From NCBI RefSeq assembly GCF_012911935.1, contig NZ_JAAXLA010000073.1, positions 1-35,615 on the forward strand: a DNA stretch of 35,615 nt, in the 5' to 3' direction. Of this stretch, positions 7,250 through 14,841 are shown one piece after another. The notes below the pieces were generated by a model, which saw nothing but the letters and a program-made list of their open reading frames with translations, ran no database searches and was not told where the DNA came from. The stretch is from Pseudonocardia acidicola (lineage in GTDB: Bacteria; Actinomycetota; Actinomycetes; Mycobacteriales; Pseudonocardiaceae). The translations under genes and the position numbers were made by a program. The number at the start of each line of letters is the position of its first letter. Positions within the stretch are counted from its first letter, which is position 1.

Positions 7250-8265
7250 TATTCCGGCTTCGGTGTCCGGCTGATCAGCTCCTTGGCCATGGCCGCCGCG
7301 GACAGCCCCTCGTGGCAGACCCGGCGCACCGCGTCCGCGATCGGCAGCTCGACGCCGTGCCGGGCGCCCAGCTCGCAGATCGACACGCACGACTTCACAC
7401 CCTCGGCGATCTGGCCGTGGTTCGCCGCCTCGGCCTGCGCCAGGCTCTCGCCGCGGCCGAGCCGCTCGCCGAAGGACCGGTTGCGCGACAGCGGCGACGA
7501 GCACGTCGCCACCAGGTCACCCAGCCCCGCCAGCCCGGCGAAGGTCAGCGGGTCGGCCCCGAGCGCGGCTCCCAGCCTGCTGATCTCGGCCAGCCCACGG
7601 GTGATCACCGACGCCCGGCTGTTGTCGCCCAGCCCCATCCCGGCGGCGATCCCCACGGCCAGCGCGATGACGTTCTTGCCGGCCCCGCCCAGCTCGCAGC
7701 CGATCACGTCGGTGTTGGTGTAGGAGCGGAAATAGCCGGTCGTGCACGCGTTCTGCAGCGCGACGGCGCGGTCGTGGTCGGCGCAGGCGATCACCGTGGC
7801 CGTCGGCTCCTCGGCGGCGATCTCGCGGGCCAGGTTCGGCCCGGACACCACCGCCACCCGATCCGCCGGGACCCCGGCCACGTCGACGATCACCTCGCTC
7901 ATCCGCTTGAGCGTGTGCAACTCGACGCCCTTGGCCAGGCTGATCAGCGTCCGCCCGGCCGGCAGCAGCTCCCGCCAGACCTGCAGGTTCGACCGCAAGG
8001 TCTGCGACGGCACCGCGAGCACCACCGCGTCCGCGCCCTCGAGCACCGACGCCGCGTTCGTCGACGCCGACAGCAACCTCGGCAGCACGATGCCGGGCAG
8101 GTAGTCCGGATTGGCCCGCTCATCGTTGATCGACGCGGCGATCGCCGGGCGGCGCGCCCACACCACGACCTCGCGGCCGGCGTCGGCCATCACCTTCGCG
8201 AACGCGGTCCCCCACGACCCGGCGCCGAGGACCGCGACGCGGCGCACCTCCTGCACTGTGCTCAT
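7249..8265 (-). CDS. gpsA: Glycerol-3-phosphate dehydrogenase [NAD(P)+]
   Basis: 338 residues. It reduces dihydroxyacetone phosphate to sn-glycerol 3-phosphate for phospholipid synthesis in the cytoplasm. The N-terminal Rossmann motif is VAVLGAGSWGTAFAKVMA. Further signatures are VLAVPSQTLR, SLAKGVE, VVSGPNLAREIA, the catalytic-lysine segment GCELGGAGKNVIALAVGI, and the C-terminal TFAGLAGLGDLVATCSS with NRSFGERLG. The start is the ATG at 8265, which matches the family N-terminus. A frame extending to 8367 is proline/arginine-rich and has no family match. plsC ends 31 nt upstream on the same strand and makes the next acyl lipid intermediates from G3P, so the pair is a coherent lipid operon. 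Confidence 0.96.
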   Translation of the reverse strand: MSTVQEVRRVAVLGAGSWGTAFAKVMADAGREVVVWARRPAIAASINDERANPDYLPGIVLPRLLSASTNAASVLEGADAVVLAVPSQTLRSNLQVWRELLPAGRTLISLAKGVELHTLKRMSEVIVDVAGVPADRVAVVSGPNLAREIAAEEPTATVIACADHDRAVALQNACTTGYFRSYTNTDVIGCELGGAGKNVIALAVGIAAGMGLGDNSRASVITRGLAEISRLGAALGADPLTFAGLAGLGDLVATCSSPLSRNRSFGERLGRGESLAQAEAANHGQIAEGVKSCVSICELGARHGVELPIADAVRRVCHEGLSAAAMAKELISRTPKPE

Positions 8266-8296
8266 GACTCGCCCCCGACCAGCCCGTCCCGTGCGC

Positions 8297-9004
8297 TCAC
8301 GACCCGTTCCCGCGGCGGTAGAACTCGGTGGGCGCCTGCTCACCGCGGACCTCGGCGAGCAGGTCACGGACCCGCCCCATCACCAGGTCGGTCACCTCAC
8401 GCAGGAGGGTCGCGTCGATCGGCTTGCCGCGGTAGGACGACAGGTCGACCGGCTCGCCGGAGCGCACCGTGATCGTCCTGCGCGGCAGCGGCCGGAACGT
8501 GCGGTTGTAGTGGTCGTAGACCTCGCGGGTCCCCCAGTGCACGACCGGGATGACCGGCACGTCCGAGGTCAGCGCCAGGCGTGCCATCCCGGTGCGCGCG
8601 TGCATCGGCCAGCCCTGCGGATCGCGGGTGATGGTGCCCTCGGGGTAGATCACCACGATCTTGCCGTCCTGCAGCGCCCGGGTGCCGGCGCTCAGGCTCT
8701 GCTGCGCGTCGGCCGAGTCGCGGAAGACCGGGATCTGGCCCGAGCCGACCAGGATCCGGCCCAGCACCGGGATCTTCCACAGGCTGTGCTTGGCGAGGAA
8801 CCGCGGCACCCGGCCGGCGCTGTGCACCCACAACGCGGTGTGCACCGGGTCGAGGTACGAGATGTGGTTGGCCACGATCAGCGCGCCACCCCGCGCGGGC
8901 AGGCGGTCGCGGCCCTCGTACCGGATGCGCCCGGTGAGAAACCCGATCGGATAGAAGAACACCGCTGCGAAGCCGACCCAGAAGCCGTTCTTCTCACGCC
9001 TCAC
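8297..9004 (-). CDS. plsC: 1-acyl-sn-glycerol-3-phosphate acyltransferase
   Basis: 235 residues. It esterifies lysophosphatidic acid to phosphatidic acid at the inner membrane face. The acyltransferase blocks are in order: NHISYLD (NHx4D catalytic box, near residue 46), the substrate-binding region around GQIPVFRDSADA, YPEGTI (EGT block) and VPVIPVVHWGT. A hydrophobic N-terminal stretch (FWVGFAAVFFYPIGFLTG) gives membrane association. GTG 9004 has GAGGAGG about 8 nt upstream. It heads the plsC-gpsA pair and diverges from cofC, with 137 nt between the starts. Other actinobacterial PlsC paralogs exist, so the exact acyl specificity is open. Confidence 0.92.
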   Translation of the reverse strand: MRREKNGFWVGFAAVFFYPIGFLTGRIRYEGRDRLPARGGALIVANHISYLDPVHTALWVHSAGRVPRFLAKHSLWKIPVLGRILVGSGQIPVFRDSADAQQSLSAGTRALQDGKIVVIYPEGTITRDPQGWPMHARTGMARLALTSDVPVIPVVHWGTREVYDHYNRTFRPLPRRTITVRSGEPVDLSSYRGKPIDATLLREVTDLVMGRVRDLLAEVRGEQAPTEFYRRGNGS

Positions 9005-9141
9005 CCACGACCTCCTCGCCGCCTCGCCGGATCCGGCCGCCGGGCACCCGCCCCGCCGTCACCGGTCCGCGATCTCCGGCGGAAGTCTCCCGGGCCGGGC
9101 GCCACCGGTCCACCACCGGGCCCCAGTGCGACGATGACGGG

Positions 9142-9882
9142 GTGCGTCCCAACGCGATCGAGACCGTGGACATGGTGATCCCGGTCAAGCCGCTGCACGT
9201 GGCCAAGTCCCGGCTGCGCGGCGCGGCGGACGACGGCGTCGGCGACCCCGAAGCGCACGCCCGGCTGGCCCTCGCGCTCGCCCTGGACACCGTCGCCGCG
9301 GTGCGCGCCGCCCGCCGCGTCCGGCAGCTGCTGGTGATCACCTCCGACCCGACGGTGGCCCTCGAGCTCACCACCGCGGGCGTCCCGGTGGCGCCGGACC
9401 GGCCCGGAGGCGGGCTGAACCCCGCCCTGGAACGTGGCGCGGAGCTGTTGCGCGAGCACGACCCCGGCACCGCACTGGGCGCGCTGCAGGCCGACCTGCC
9501 CGCGCTGCGGTCCGCCGAACTCGACGCCGCGATCGAGACGGCCGCCGCGGTGTTCGCGGCCGGGCCGGTGCACCGCGCCTTCTGCGCCGACGCCCACGGC
9601 GAGGGCACCACGTTGCTGCTGTGCGCGCCCGGCACGACGCTCGACCCGCACTTCGGTGCCGGATCGGCGCACCGCCACGAGCGGTCCGGGGCCTACCGGC
9701 TGCCCGGCGACTGGCCGGGCCTGCGCCGCGACGTGGACACCGGAGAGGACCTGCGCCGGGCAGCCGATCTGGGTGTCGGCCCGCACACCCGGGGGGTGCT
9801 CGCCGCCGCGCCGCGACCCCGGAGACCGGCCGTGACCAGCCGAGAATCACTCGGATTTGCCCAACCGAGTGACCCGTCGTGA
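9142..9882 (+). CDS. cofC: Phosphoenolpyruvate/2-phospholactate guanylyltransferase (F420 biosynthesis)
   Basis: 246 residues. CofC, called FbiD in mycobacteria, activates phosphoenolpyruvate or 2-phospho-L-lactate with GTP for coenzyme F420 synthesis. The nucleotidyltransferase start VIPVKPLHVAKSRLRG is diagnostic. It is followed by LLVITSD, LQADLPALRSAELDAAI and the C-terminal HFGAGSAHRHERSGA, then LRRDVDTGEDLRRAADLGVG. The GTG start at 9142 follows TGCGACGATGACGGG, where GACGAT could be a -10 for a nearly leaderless message (weak evidence). The C-terminus runs about 25 residues past the conserved domain. The tail reads into the direct-repeat region upstream of ppk. Position next to ppk matches the mycobacterial fbiD-ppk1 order (recalled). 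Confidence 0.93.
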   Translation: MRPNAIETVDMVIPVKPLHVAKSRLRGAADDGVGDPEAHARLALALALDTVAAVRAARRVRQLLVITSDPTVALELTTAGVPVAPDRPGGGLNPALERGAELLREHDPGTALGALQADLPALRSAELDAAIETAAAVFAAGPVHRAFCADAHGEGTTLLLCAPGTTLDPHFGAGSAHRHERSGAYRLPGDWPGLRRDVDTGEDLRRAADLGVGPHTRGVLAAAPRPRRPAVTSRESLGFAQPSDPS

Positions 9883-9928
9883 CCCGTCCGGCGACCGCGA
9901 CCCTTCCGTGACCCAGAGTTCACCCGGA
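9869..9928 (+). promoter_or_regulatory. GTGACCC/GTTCACC direct repeats upstream of ppk (candidate PHO box)
   Basis: GTGACCC occurs at 9869, 9879 and 9908. A variant CGCGACCC begins at 9896 and GTTCACCCGGA occupies 9918-9928. The last three units (9896, 9907, 9918) are spaced exactly 11 nt. GTTCACC direct repeats with 11-nt pitch are the PhoP box of streptomycetes, and ppk is a known Pho-regulated gene there. Only the last unit fits that consensus well. The first two units overlap the cofC 3' end. Confidence 0.45.
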
Positions 9929-9982
9929 TGTCGGTGGAGGGGCCCACGTGGGGATCCGCCCGGTGGGGAAGAATCGGCGGCC

Positions 9983-12496
9983 GTGAGTGACGACGTGAGT
10001 AGCTCGGCCGCCGGCTCCTCGGATTCCGCGTCCTCCGAGGAAAGCGCGGACTCCGGCCGCAAGGAGTCCCCCCGGCCCGCCCGCTCGCAGAGCACGGCGC
10101 GCCGCGCGCCGCGCCCGTCCAGCCGCCGGGTGCACGCCGCGAGCCGCCCGGTGGCGGGTACGAACGGCGCGGCGGCGGGCACCACGAGCGCCCCGCCGCC
10201 GAGCACCGGCGCGCGCAAGCCCGCGGCGAGCCCCCGGTCCCGGTCCGCAGCCGCGAAGAAGGGCGCCGCCAGCAGCGCCGCGACCAGCGCCGCCACCGAC
10301 GTCAGCGTCCCGGCCACCCGGCCGCCGGCGGCCGCGGTCCCGGCGGCAGCGCCGGCCGGTCACACCCCGATCCGCCCGCCGGCCCCGACCACCGCGGCCG
10401 TCTCGTCGGGCCTTCCCGACGACCGCTACCTCAACCGCGAGCTCTCCTGGCTGGACTTCAACGCCCGGGTGCTCGCGCTGGCCGAGGACCCGAGCCAGCC
10501 GCTGCTGGAGCGGGCCAAGTTCCTCGCGATCTTCGCCAGCAACCTCGACGAGTTCTACATGGTCCGGGTGGCCGGGCTGAAGCGCCGCGACGAGACCGGA
10601 CTGGCCGTGCGCAGCGCCGACGGCCTGTCCCCGCGCGAGCAGCTGGCCCGCATCGCCGCCCGCAGCCAGGCCGTCTCCGAGGCGCACGCCCGGGTCTTCC
10701 TCGACGACGTCCGGCCGGCGCTCGAAGCCGAGGGCATCCGCATCCTGCGCTGGACCGACCTGTCCGACGCGCAACGGCTGCGGCTGTCGGACTACTTCTC
10801 CGAACAGGTGTTCCCGGTGCTCACCCCGCTCGCGGTGGACCCGGCGCACCCGTTCCCCTACATCTCCGGGCTGTCGCTCAACCTGGCCGTCACCGTCCGC
10901 GACCCGGAGGGCCGCACCGAGCGGTTCGCCCGGGTCAAGGTGCCCAACAACGTGCCGCGGCTGGTCCGGGTGACCCCCGACGCCTCCACCGACGGCCAGC
11001 ACCCGGGCGTCGTCTTCCTGCCCATCGAGGACCTCATCTCCGCCCACCTCGGGGAGCTGTTCACCGGCTTGGAGGTGGCCGAGGTGCACGCCTTCCGGGT
11101 CACCCGCAACGCCGACCTGGAGGTCGAGGAGGACCGCGACGAGGACCTGCTGCAGGCCCTCGAACGCGAGCTGGCCCGGCGCCGCTTCGGCCCCCCGGTG
11201 CGCCTCGAGGTCACCGACACGATGAGCGAGCACGTGCTCGAACTGCTGCTGCGCGAGCTCGACGTCGACCCGCACGACGTCGTCACCGTCCCCGGATTGC
11301 TCGACCTGACCGCGCTCTGGCAGGTCTACGGCGTCGACCGCCCGGACCTCAAGGACAACCCGTTCGTGCCGGCCACCCACCCGGCGTTCGGCGAGCGGGA
11401 GACCCCGAAGAGCATCTTCGCCACGCTGCGCGAGGGCGACGTCCTGGTGCACCACCCCTACGACTCGTTCTCCACCAGCGTGCAGCGGTTCATCGAGCAG
11501 GCCGCGGCCGATCCGGACGTGCTGGCCATCAAGCAGACGCTGTACCGGACCTCGGGGGACTCCCCCATCGTCGACGCGCTGATCGACGCGGCCGAGGCCG
11601 GCAAGCAGGTCGTCGCGCTCGTCGAGATCAAGGCCCGGTTCGACGAGCAGGCCAACATCCGGTGGGCGCGCGAGCTGGAGAAGGCGGGGGTGCACGTCGT
11701 CTACGGGCTGGTCGGCCTGAAGACGCACTGCAAGACCTCGCTGGTGGTGCGGCAGGAGGGCTCCACGATCCGGCGCTACTGCCACGTCGGCACCGGCAAC
11801 TACAACCCCAAGACCGCGCGGCTCTACGAGGACATCGGGGTGCTCACCGCGGACCCGATCATCGGCGCCGACCTCACCGACCTGTTCAACACGCTCACCG
11901 GGTACTCCCGGCAGACCTCCTACCGCAGCCTGCTCGTCGCGCCCTACGGGGTGCGCCGCGGCATCGTGCGGCGGATCGAGGACGAGATCGAGGCGCACGC
12001 CGAGGGCAGGCCCGCCGGCATCCGGATCAAGGTCAACTCGCTGGTCGACGAGCAGGTCATCGACGCGCTCTACCGGGCCTCGCAGGCCGGGGTGCCGGTG
12101 GACGTCGTGGTCCGCGGGATCTGCGCGCTGCGGCCCGGGCGCGAGGGGCTCTCGGAGAACATCCACGTCCGGTCCATCCTCGGCCGGTTCCTGGAGCACT
12201 CCCGGGTGTTCCACTTCAAGGGCGCCGACGAGTACTGGATCGGCAGCGCGGACATGATGCACCGCAACCTCGACCGCCGGGTCGAGGTGCTGATGCGGGT
12301 GGCCGACCCGAAGCTGGCCGCCCAGCTCGGTGACATCATCGACTCCTGTCTGGACCCGGCCACCCGCTGCTGGATCCTGCGGGCCGACGGCACCTGGGAA
12401 CCGTCGCCGTCGCCGGGAACCGGTGTGGAGCGGGTGCGCGACCACCAGGTGGAGATGATGCGCCGGCACTCGACCGTCTCCACCGACGCCGAATGA
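9983..12496 (+). CDS. ppk: Polyphosphate kinase 1
   Basis: 837 residues. It makes inorganic polyphosphate reversibly from ATP. The conserved protein begins near residue 150 with DRYLNRELSWLDFNARVLAL and FASNLDEFYMVRVAGLKRR. Later come VHHPYDSF, the first catalytic histidine in LKTHCKTSLVVR (His582), YCHVGTGNYN, the second histidine in FLEHSRVFHF (His739), and YWIGSADMMHRNLDRRVEV. Before this lies an N-terminal extension of about 145 residues rich in Ala, Ser, Pro and Arg, probably disordered. GTG 9983 (MSDDVSSS) is chosen, with GGGGAAG upstream. A start at the conserved core would need a later codon and cannot be excluded. mutT1 begins 10 nt downstream, so the two are probably one operon. Confidence 0.95.
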   Translation: MSDDVSSSAAGSSDSASSEESADSGRKESPRPARSQSTARRAPRPSSRRVHAASRPVAGTNGAAAGTTSAPPPSTGARKPAASPRSRSAAAKKGAASSAATSAATDVSVPATRPPAAAVPAAAPAGHTPIRPPAPTTAAVSSGLPDDRYLNRELSWLDFNARVLALAEDPSQPLLERAKFLAIFASNLDEFYMVRVAGLKRRDETGLAVRSADGLSPREQLARIAARSQAVSEAHARVFLDDVRPALEAEGIRILRWTDLSDAQRLRLSDYFSEQVFPVLTPLAVDPAHPFPYISGLSLNLAVTVRDPEGRTERFARVKVPNNVPRLVRVTPDASTDGQHPGVVFLPIEDLISAHLGELFTGLEVAEVHAFRVTRNADLEVEEDRDEDLLQALERELARRRFGPPVRLEVTDTMSEHVLELLLRELDVDPHDVVTVPGLLDLTALWQVYGVDRPDLKDNPFVPATHPAFGERETPKSIFATLREGDVLVHHPYDSFSTSVQRFIEQAAADPDVLAIKQTLYRTSGDSPIVDALIDAAEAGKQVVALVEIKARFDEQANIRWARELEKAGVHVVYGLVGLKTHCKTSLVVRQEGSTIRRYCHVGTGNYNPKTARLYEDIGVLTADPIIGADLTDLFNTLTGYSRQTSYRSLLVAPYGVRRGIVRRIEDEIEAHAEGRPAGIRIKVNSLVDEQVIDALYRASQAGVPVDVVVRGICALRPGREGLSENIHVRSILGRFLEHSRVFHFKGADEYWIGSADMMHRNLDRRVEVLMRVADPKLAAQLGDIIDSCLDPATRCWILRADGTWEPSPSPGTGVERVRDHQVEMMRRHSTVSTDAE

Positions 12497-12506
12497 GCCG
12501 CAGGAC

Positions 12507-13442
12507 GTGGTGACCGACCCGGACGCCGACGTGCTCGCCGCCGGGGCGGTGCTGTGGCGGCCCCGGCCCGGGGCCGACGGCCGCGACAGCCGCGATGTCG
12601 AGGTCGCGCTCGTGCACCGGCCCCGCTACGACGACTGGTCGCTGCCCAAGGGCAAGCTCGACCGCGGGGAGTCGCTCGCCGAGGCGGCCGTGCGCGAGGT
12701 CGAGGAGGAGACCGGGTTCCGCTCCCGGCTGGGTGAGCGCCTCGGCGACGTCCGCTACGACGTCCCCGAGGGCCGCAAGCTGGTCCGGTACTGGTCGGCG
12801 CAGGTGCAGCCGGGCGGCCCCGGGTTCACCCCGAACCACGAGACCGACGAGCTGCGCTGGGTCTCCCCCGCCGAGGCCGTCCGGACGCTCAGCTACGACC
12901 GCGACCGCGAGGTGCTCGACCGGTTCGCCGCGCACCCGGTGCCCGAGTCGACCCTGCTGCTGGTGCGGCACGCCAAGGCCGGCAGCCGCAGGGACTGGAC
13001 CGGGGAGGACGGCGCGCGCCCGCTGTCCGCGGCGGGCAAGGCGCAGGCCGAGCAACTGGTCGGGCTGCTGGCGCCGTTCGGGCCGGACCGGTTGCACGCG
13101 GCCACCCCGATGCGCTGCCTGCAGACCGTCGAGCCGCTGGCCATCGTGCTCGGTGCCGACATCGTCGCCGAACCGCTACTCGGCGAGGACGGCTACTCGC
13201 AGGGCCCGGACGCCGGGCTGGCCCGGATGCGTGAACTGCTGGCACAGCCCGGGGTCACGGTGCTGTGCAGCCAGGGTGGGGTGATCCCGGACGTCGTCGA
13301 GGAGCTGGCCGAGGAATCCGGGCTGGTCCTGGAGCCGCGGGACGGCGGCGTGGCCCCCTCCCGCAAGGCGAGCACCTGGGTGCTGGGCCGGCGCGACGAC
13401 AGGCTGCTGTTCGCCGACTACTACCGAGACCCCACCGGCTGA
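12507..13442 (+). CDS. mutT1: NUDIX hydrolase fused to histidine phosphatase (MutT1 type)
   Basis: 311 residues with two domains. Residues 1-140 are a NUDIX domain with GKLDRGESLAEAAVREVEEE followed by TGF (the Gx5Ex7REUxEExGU box). From about residue 150 comes a histidine phosphatase with LLLVRHAKAGSR (RHG-type nucleophile His) and CLQTVEPLA. Mycobacterial MutT1 has the same architecture and hydrolyses 8-oxo-dGTP/GTP and diadenosine polyphosphates, with the second domain acting on the released phosphate products. The start is GTG 12507 or GTG 12510. No strong ribosome site separates them. It follows ppk by 10 nt, which suggests coupled nucleotide and polyphosphate housekeeping, as in mycobacteria. 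Confidence 0.92.
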   Translation: MVTDPDADVLAAGAVLWRPRPGADGRDSRDVEVALVHRPRYDDWSLPKGKLDRGESLAEAAVREVEEETGFRSRLGERLGDVRYDVPEGRKLVRYWSAQVQPGGPGFTPNHETDELRWVSPAEAVRTLSYDRDREVLDRFAAHPVPESTLLLVRHAKAGSRRDWTGEDGARPLSAAGKAQAEQLVGLLAPFGPDRLHAATPMRCLQTVEPLAIVLGADIVAEPLLGEDGYSQGPDAGLARMRELLAQPGVTVLCSQGGVIPDVVEELAEESGLVLEPRDGGVAPSRKASTWVLGRRDDRLLFADYYRDPTG

Positions 13443-13450
13443 CCCACCCC

Positions 13451-13516
13451 GCGAGTCGCCCCATTTCGGCGCGCGAGTCGCCCTGTTCGGGTGCGCGAGT
13501 CGCCGGTCCGGCGCGC
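13451..13516. repeat. Three tandem 22-bp repeats between mutT1 and hup
   Basis: Units start at 13451, 13473 and 13495, exactly 22 bp apart. Each opens with GCGAGTCGCC, followed by a 12-nt half that varies (CCATTTCGGCGC, CTGTTCGGGTGC, GGTCCGGCGCGC). They lie between the convergent mutT1 and hup 3' ends. No CRISPR context is present because the unit has no separate spacer. Confidence 0.85.
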
Positions 13517-13552
13517 ACCGATGCGTTCGCGCCGGGCCGGCGATCGAAACCG

Positions 13553-14101
13553 CTACTTCTTGCCCTTGGCGGGCTTCTTGGCGGGCTTCGCCTTGTCCGC
13601 CTTCTCCGCCTTCACAGCCGCCGCCTTGCCCTTGGCCGGCTTCGTGGCCGCCGCGCCCTCCGTCGTGAAGGAGCCCGATGCCTTGGCCGCTCCCTTGGCT
13701 GCCCGGGGGCTCCTCACCGGCTTCGGCTCCGGGGACGGCACGGCCTCCGACGCCGTCTCTGCGGGCACCGCGGCCGCCCGCCGGGGGCGGCGGGCCGGAG
13801 CGGGGCGGGCCGCGGCGGCCGCAGACCCGTTGTCCCCCACCGAGGACTTGAAGCCGGTGCCGGGCCGGAAGGCCGGGACGACGGTCGCGGGCACCTGGAC
13901 GGTCTCACCGGTGCGCGGATTGCGCGCCACCCGGGGCGCCCGGGCCCGGGCCTCGAACACCCCGAACCCGGTCAGCGAAACCGAGCCGCCGGAGCCGACG
14001 GTGTCCACAATGATCTCGAGCATTCCGTCGACCGCGGTCGCCGCGGTGCGCCGGTCGCCGATGCGTGACGCGAGCGCGTCCACGAGCTGGGTCTTGTTCA
14101 T
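13553..14101 (-). CDS. hup: HU-family nucleoid protein with lysine-rich tail (HupB)
   Basis: 182 residues. Residues 1-90 are a canonical HU fold: MNKTQLVDALASRIGD, the dimer helices, GFGVFEARARAPRVARNPRTG (DNA-binding arm) and VPAFRPGTGFKSSV. Residues 95-182 are an Ala/Lys/Pro-rich tail ending in repeated KPAKGK-like motifs, the histone H1-like extension typical of actinobacterial HupB/HupS. It binds and compacts DNA. ATG 14101 is the family start. A longer frame to 14161 is rejected because it runs through the upstream region. GTGTACAC (14119-14126) is a perfect palindrome 18 nt upstream of the start and could be an operator or overlap the promoter. The gene converges with mutT1. Confidence 0.95.
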   Translation of the reverse strand: MNKTQLVDALASRIGDRRTAATAVDGMLEIIVDTVGSGGSVSLTGFGVFEARARAPRVARNPRTGETVQVPATVVPAFRPGTGFKSSVGDNGSAAAAARPAPARRPRRAAAVPAETASEAVPSPEPKPVRSPRAAKGAAKASGSFTTEGAAATKPAKGKAAAVKAEKADKAKPAKKPAKGKK

Positions 14102-14153
14102 GCGCGCGACCGTAGAGTGTGTACACCGCATTGCGCCAGATGGCACACCCGAT

Positions 14154-14209
14154 ACATCCATTGCGGCCCAACGTTTTCACCCTCGTGGTCGTTGGGCCGC
14201 AATGGATGT
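14154..14209 (-). terminator. 20-bp perfect hairpin after leuD
   Basis: Arms ACATCCATTGCGGCCCAACG (14154-14173) and its exact complement (14190-14209) enclose a 16-nt loop. It begins 35 nt after the leuD stop on the minus strand, upstream of hup. It is a probable terminator of leuCD transcripts that insulates hup. Stem length and lack of a T-run are unusual. Confidence 0.7.
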
Positions 14210-14244
14210 GGCGAAACATCGCGGGCCGTAGAATGCCCGCCGGG

Positions 14245-14841
14245 TCAGCCGATTGGGGCAGTGGTCGGCAGGCGGGACGGCCGAGCCGCCTCGTACGCCG
14301 CCACGTCGTCGGCGTGCCGCAGGGTGAGCCCGATGTCGTCGAGGCCCTCCAGCAGCCGCCAGCGGGTGTAGTCGTCGATCTCGAACGGGAACGTGAGGTC
14401 CTTGGCCTGCACGGTCTTCTCGTTCAGGTCGACCGTCACCTCGGTGCCCGGCTCGTTCTCCAGCAGCTTCCACAGCAGCTCGACGTCGGGCTGCGCGACC
14501 TGCGCCGCCACCAGGCCCTGCTTGCTGGAGTTGCCGCGGAAGATGTCGGCGAACCGGGAGGCGATGACCACCCGGAAGCCGTAGTCCATCAGCGCCCAGA
14601 CGGCATGCTCGCGGGAGGACCCGGTGCCGAAGTCGGGGCCGGCCACCAGGACGCTGCCGCGGGAGAACGGCTCGACGTTGAGGATGAAGTTCTCGTCCTG
14701 GCGCCAGGCGGAGAACAGCCCGTCCTCGAACCCGGTGCGGGTGACCCGCTTCAGGTAGACCGCCGGGATGATCTGGTCGGTGTCCACGTTGGACCGGCGC
14801 AACGGAACGCCGATTCCGGTGTGGGTGCTGAACGGTTCCAT
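14245..14841 (-). CDS. leuD: 3-isopropylmalate dehydratase small subunit
   Basis: 198 residues, normal length for LeuD. It pairs with LeuC to isomerise 2-isopropylmalate to 3-isopropylmalate (leucine) and, in the citramalate route, citramalate to methylmalate. The start MEPFSTHTGIGVPLRRSNVDTDQI is typical, as are VLVAGPDFGTGSSREHAVWAL (substrate-binding loop) and ASRFADIFRGNSSKQGL. ATG 14841 overlaps the leuC TGA by ATGA, so the two are translationally coupled. The downstream 20-bp hairpin at 14154-14209 ends the unit. Confidence 0.97.
   Translation of the reverse strand: MEPFSTHTGIGVPLRRSNVDTDQIIPAVYLKRVTRTGFEDGLFSAWRQDENFILNVEPFSRGSVLVAGPDFGTGSSREHAVWALMDYGFRVVIASRFADIFRGNSSKQGLVAAQVAQPDVELLWKLLENEPGTEVTVDLNEKTVQAKDLTFPFEIDDYTRWRLLEGLDDIGLTLRHADDVAAYEAARPSRLPTTAPIG

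Noticed and set aside
4750..8472. 1240-codon plus-strand frame across HNH, PLP enzyme and gpsA
   Set aside because: It spans several real minus-strand genes and their intergenic hairpins. Composition is Arg/Gly/His-rich without any domain.
9920..12469. 849-codon minus-strand frame opposite ppk
   Set aside because: Antisense to conserved PPK1. Low-complexity Asp/Leu/Val-rich translation without motifs.
13451..13516. CRISPR array at the 22-bp repeats
   Set aside because: Units are contiguous with no separate unique spacers, only three copies, and no cas genes nearby.
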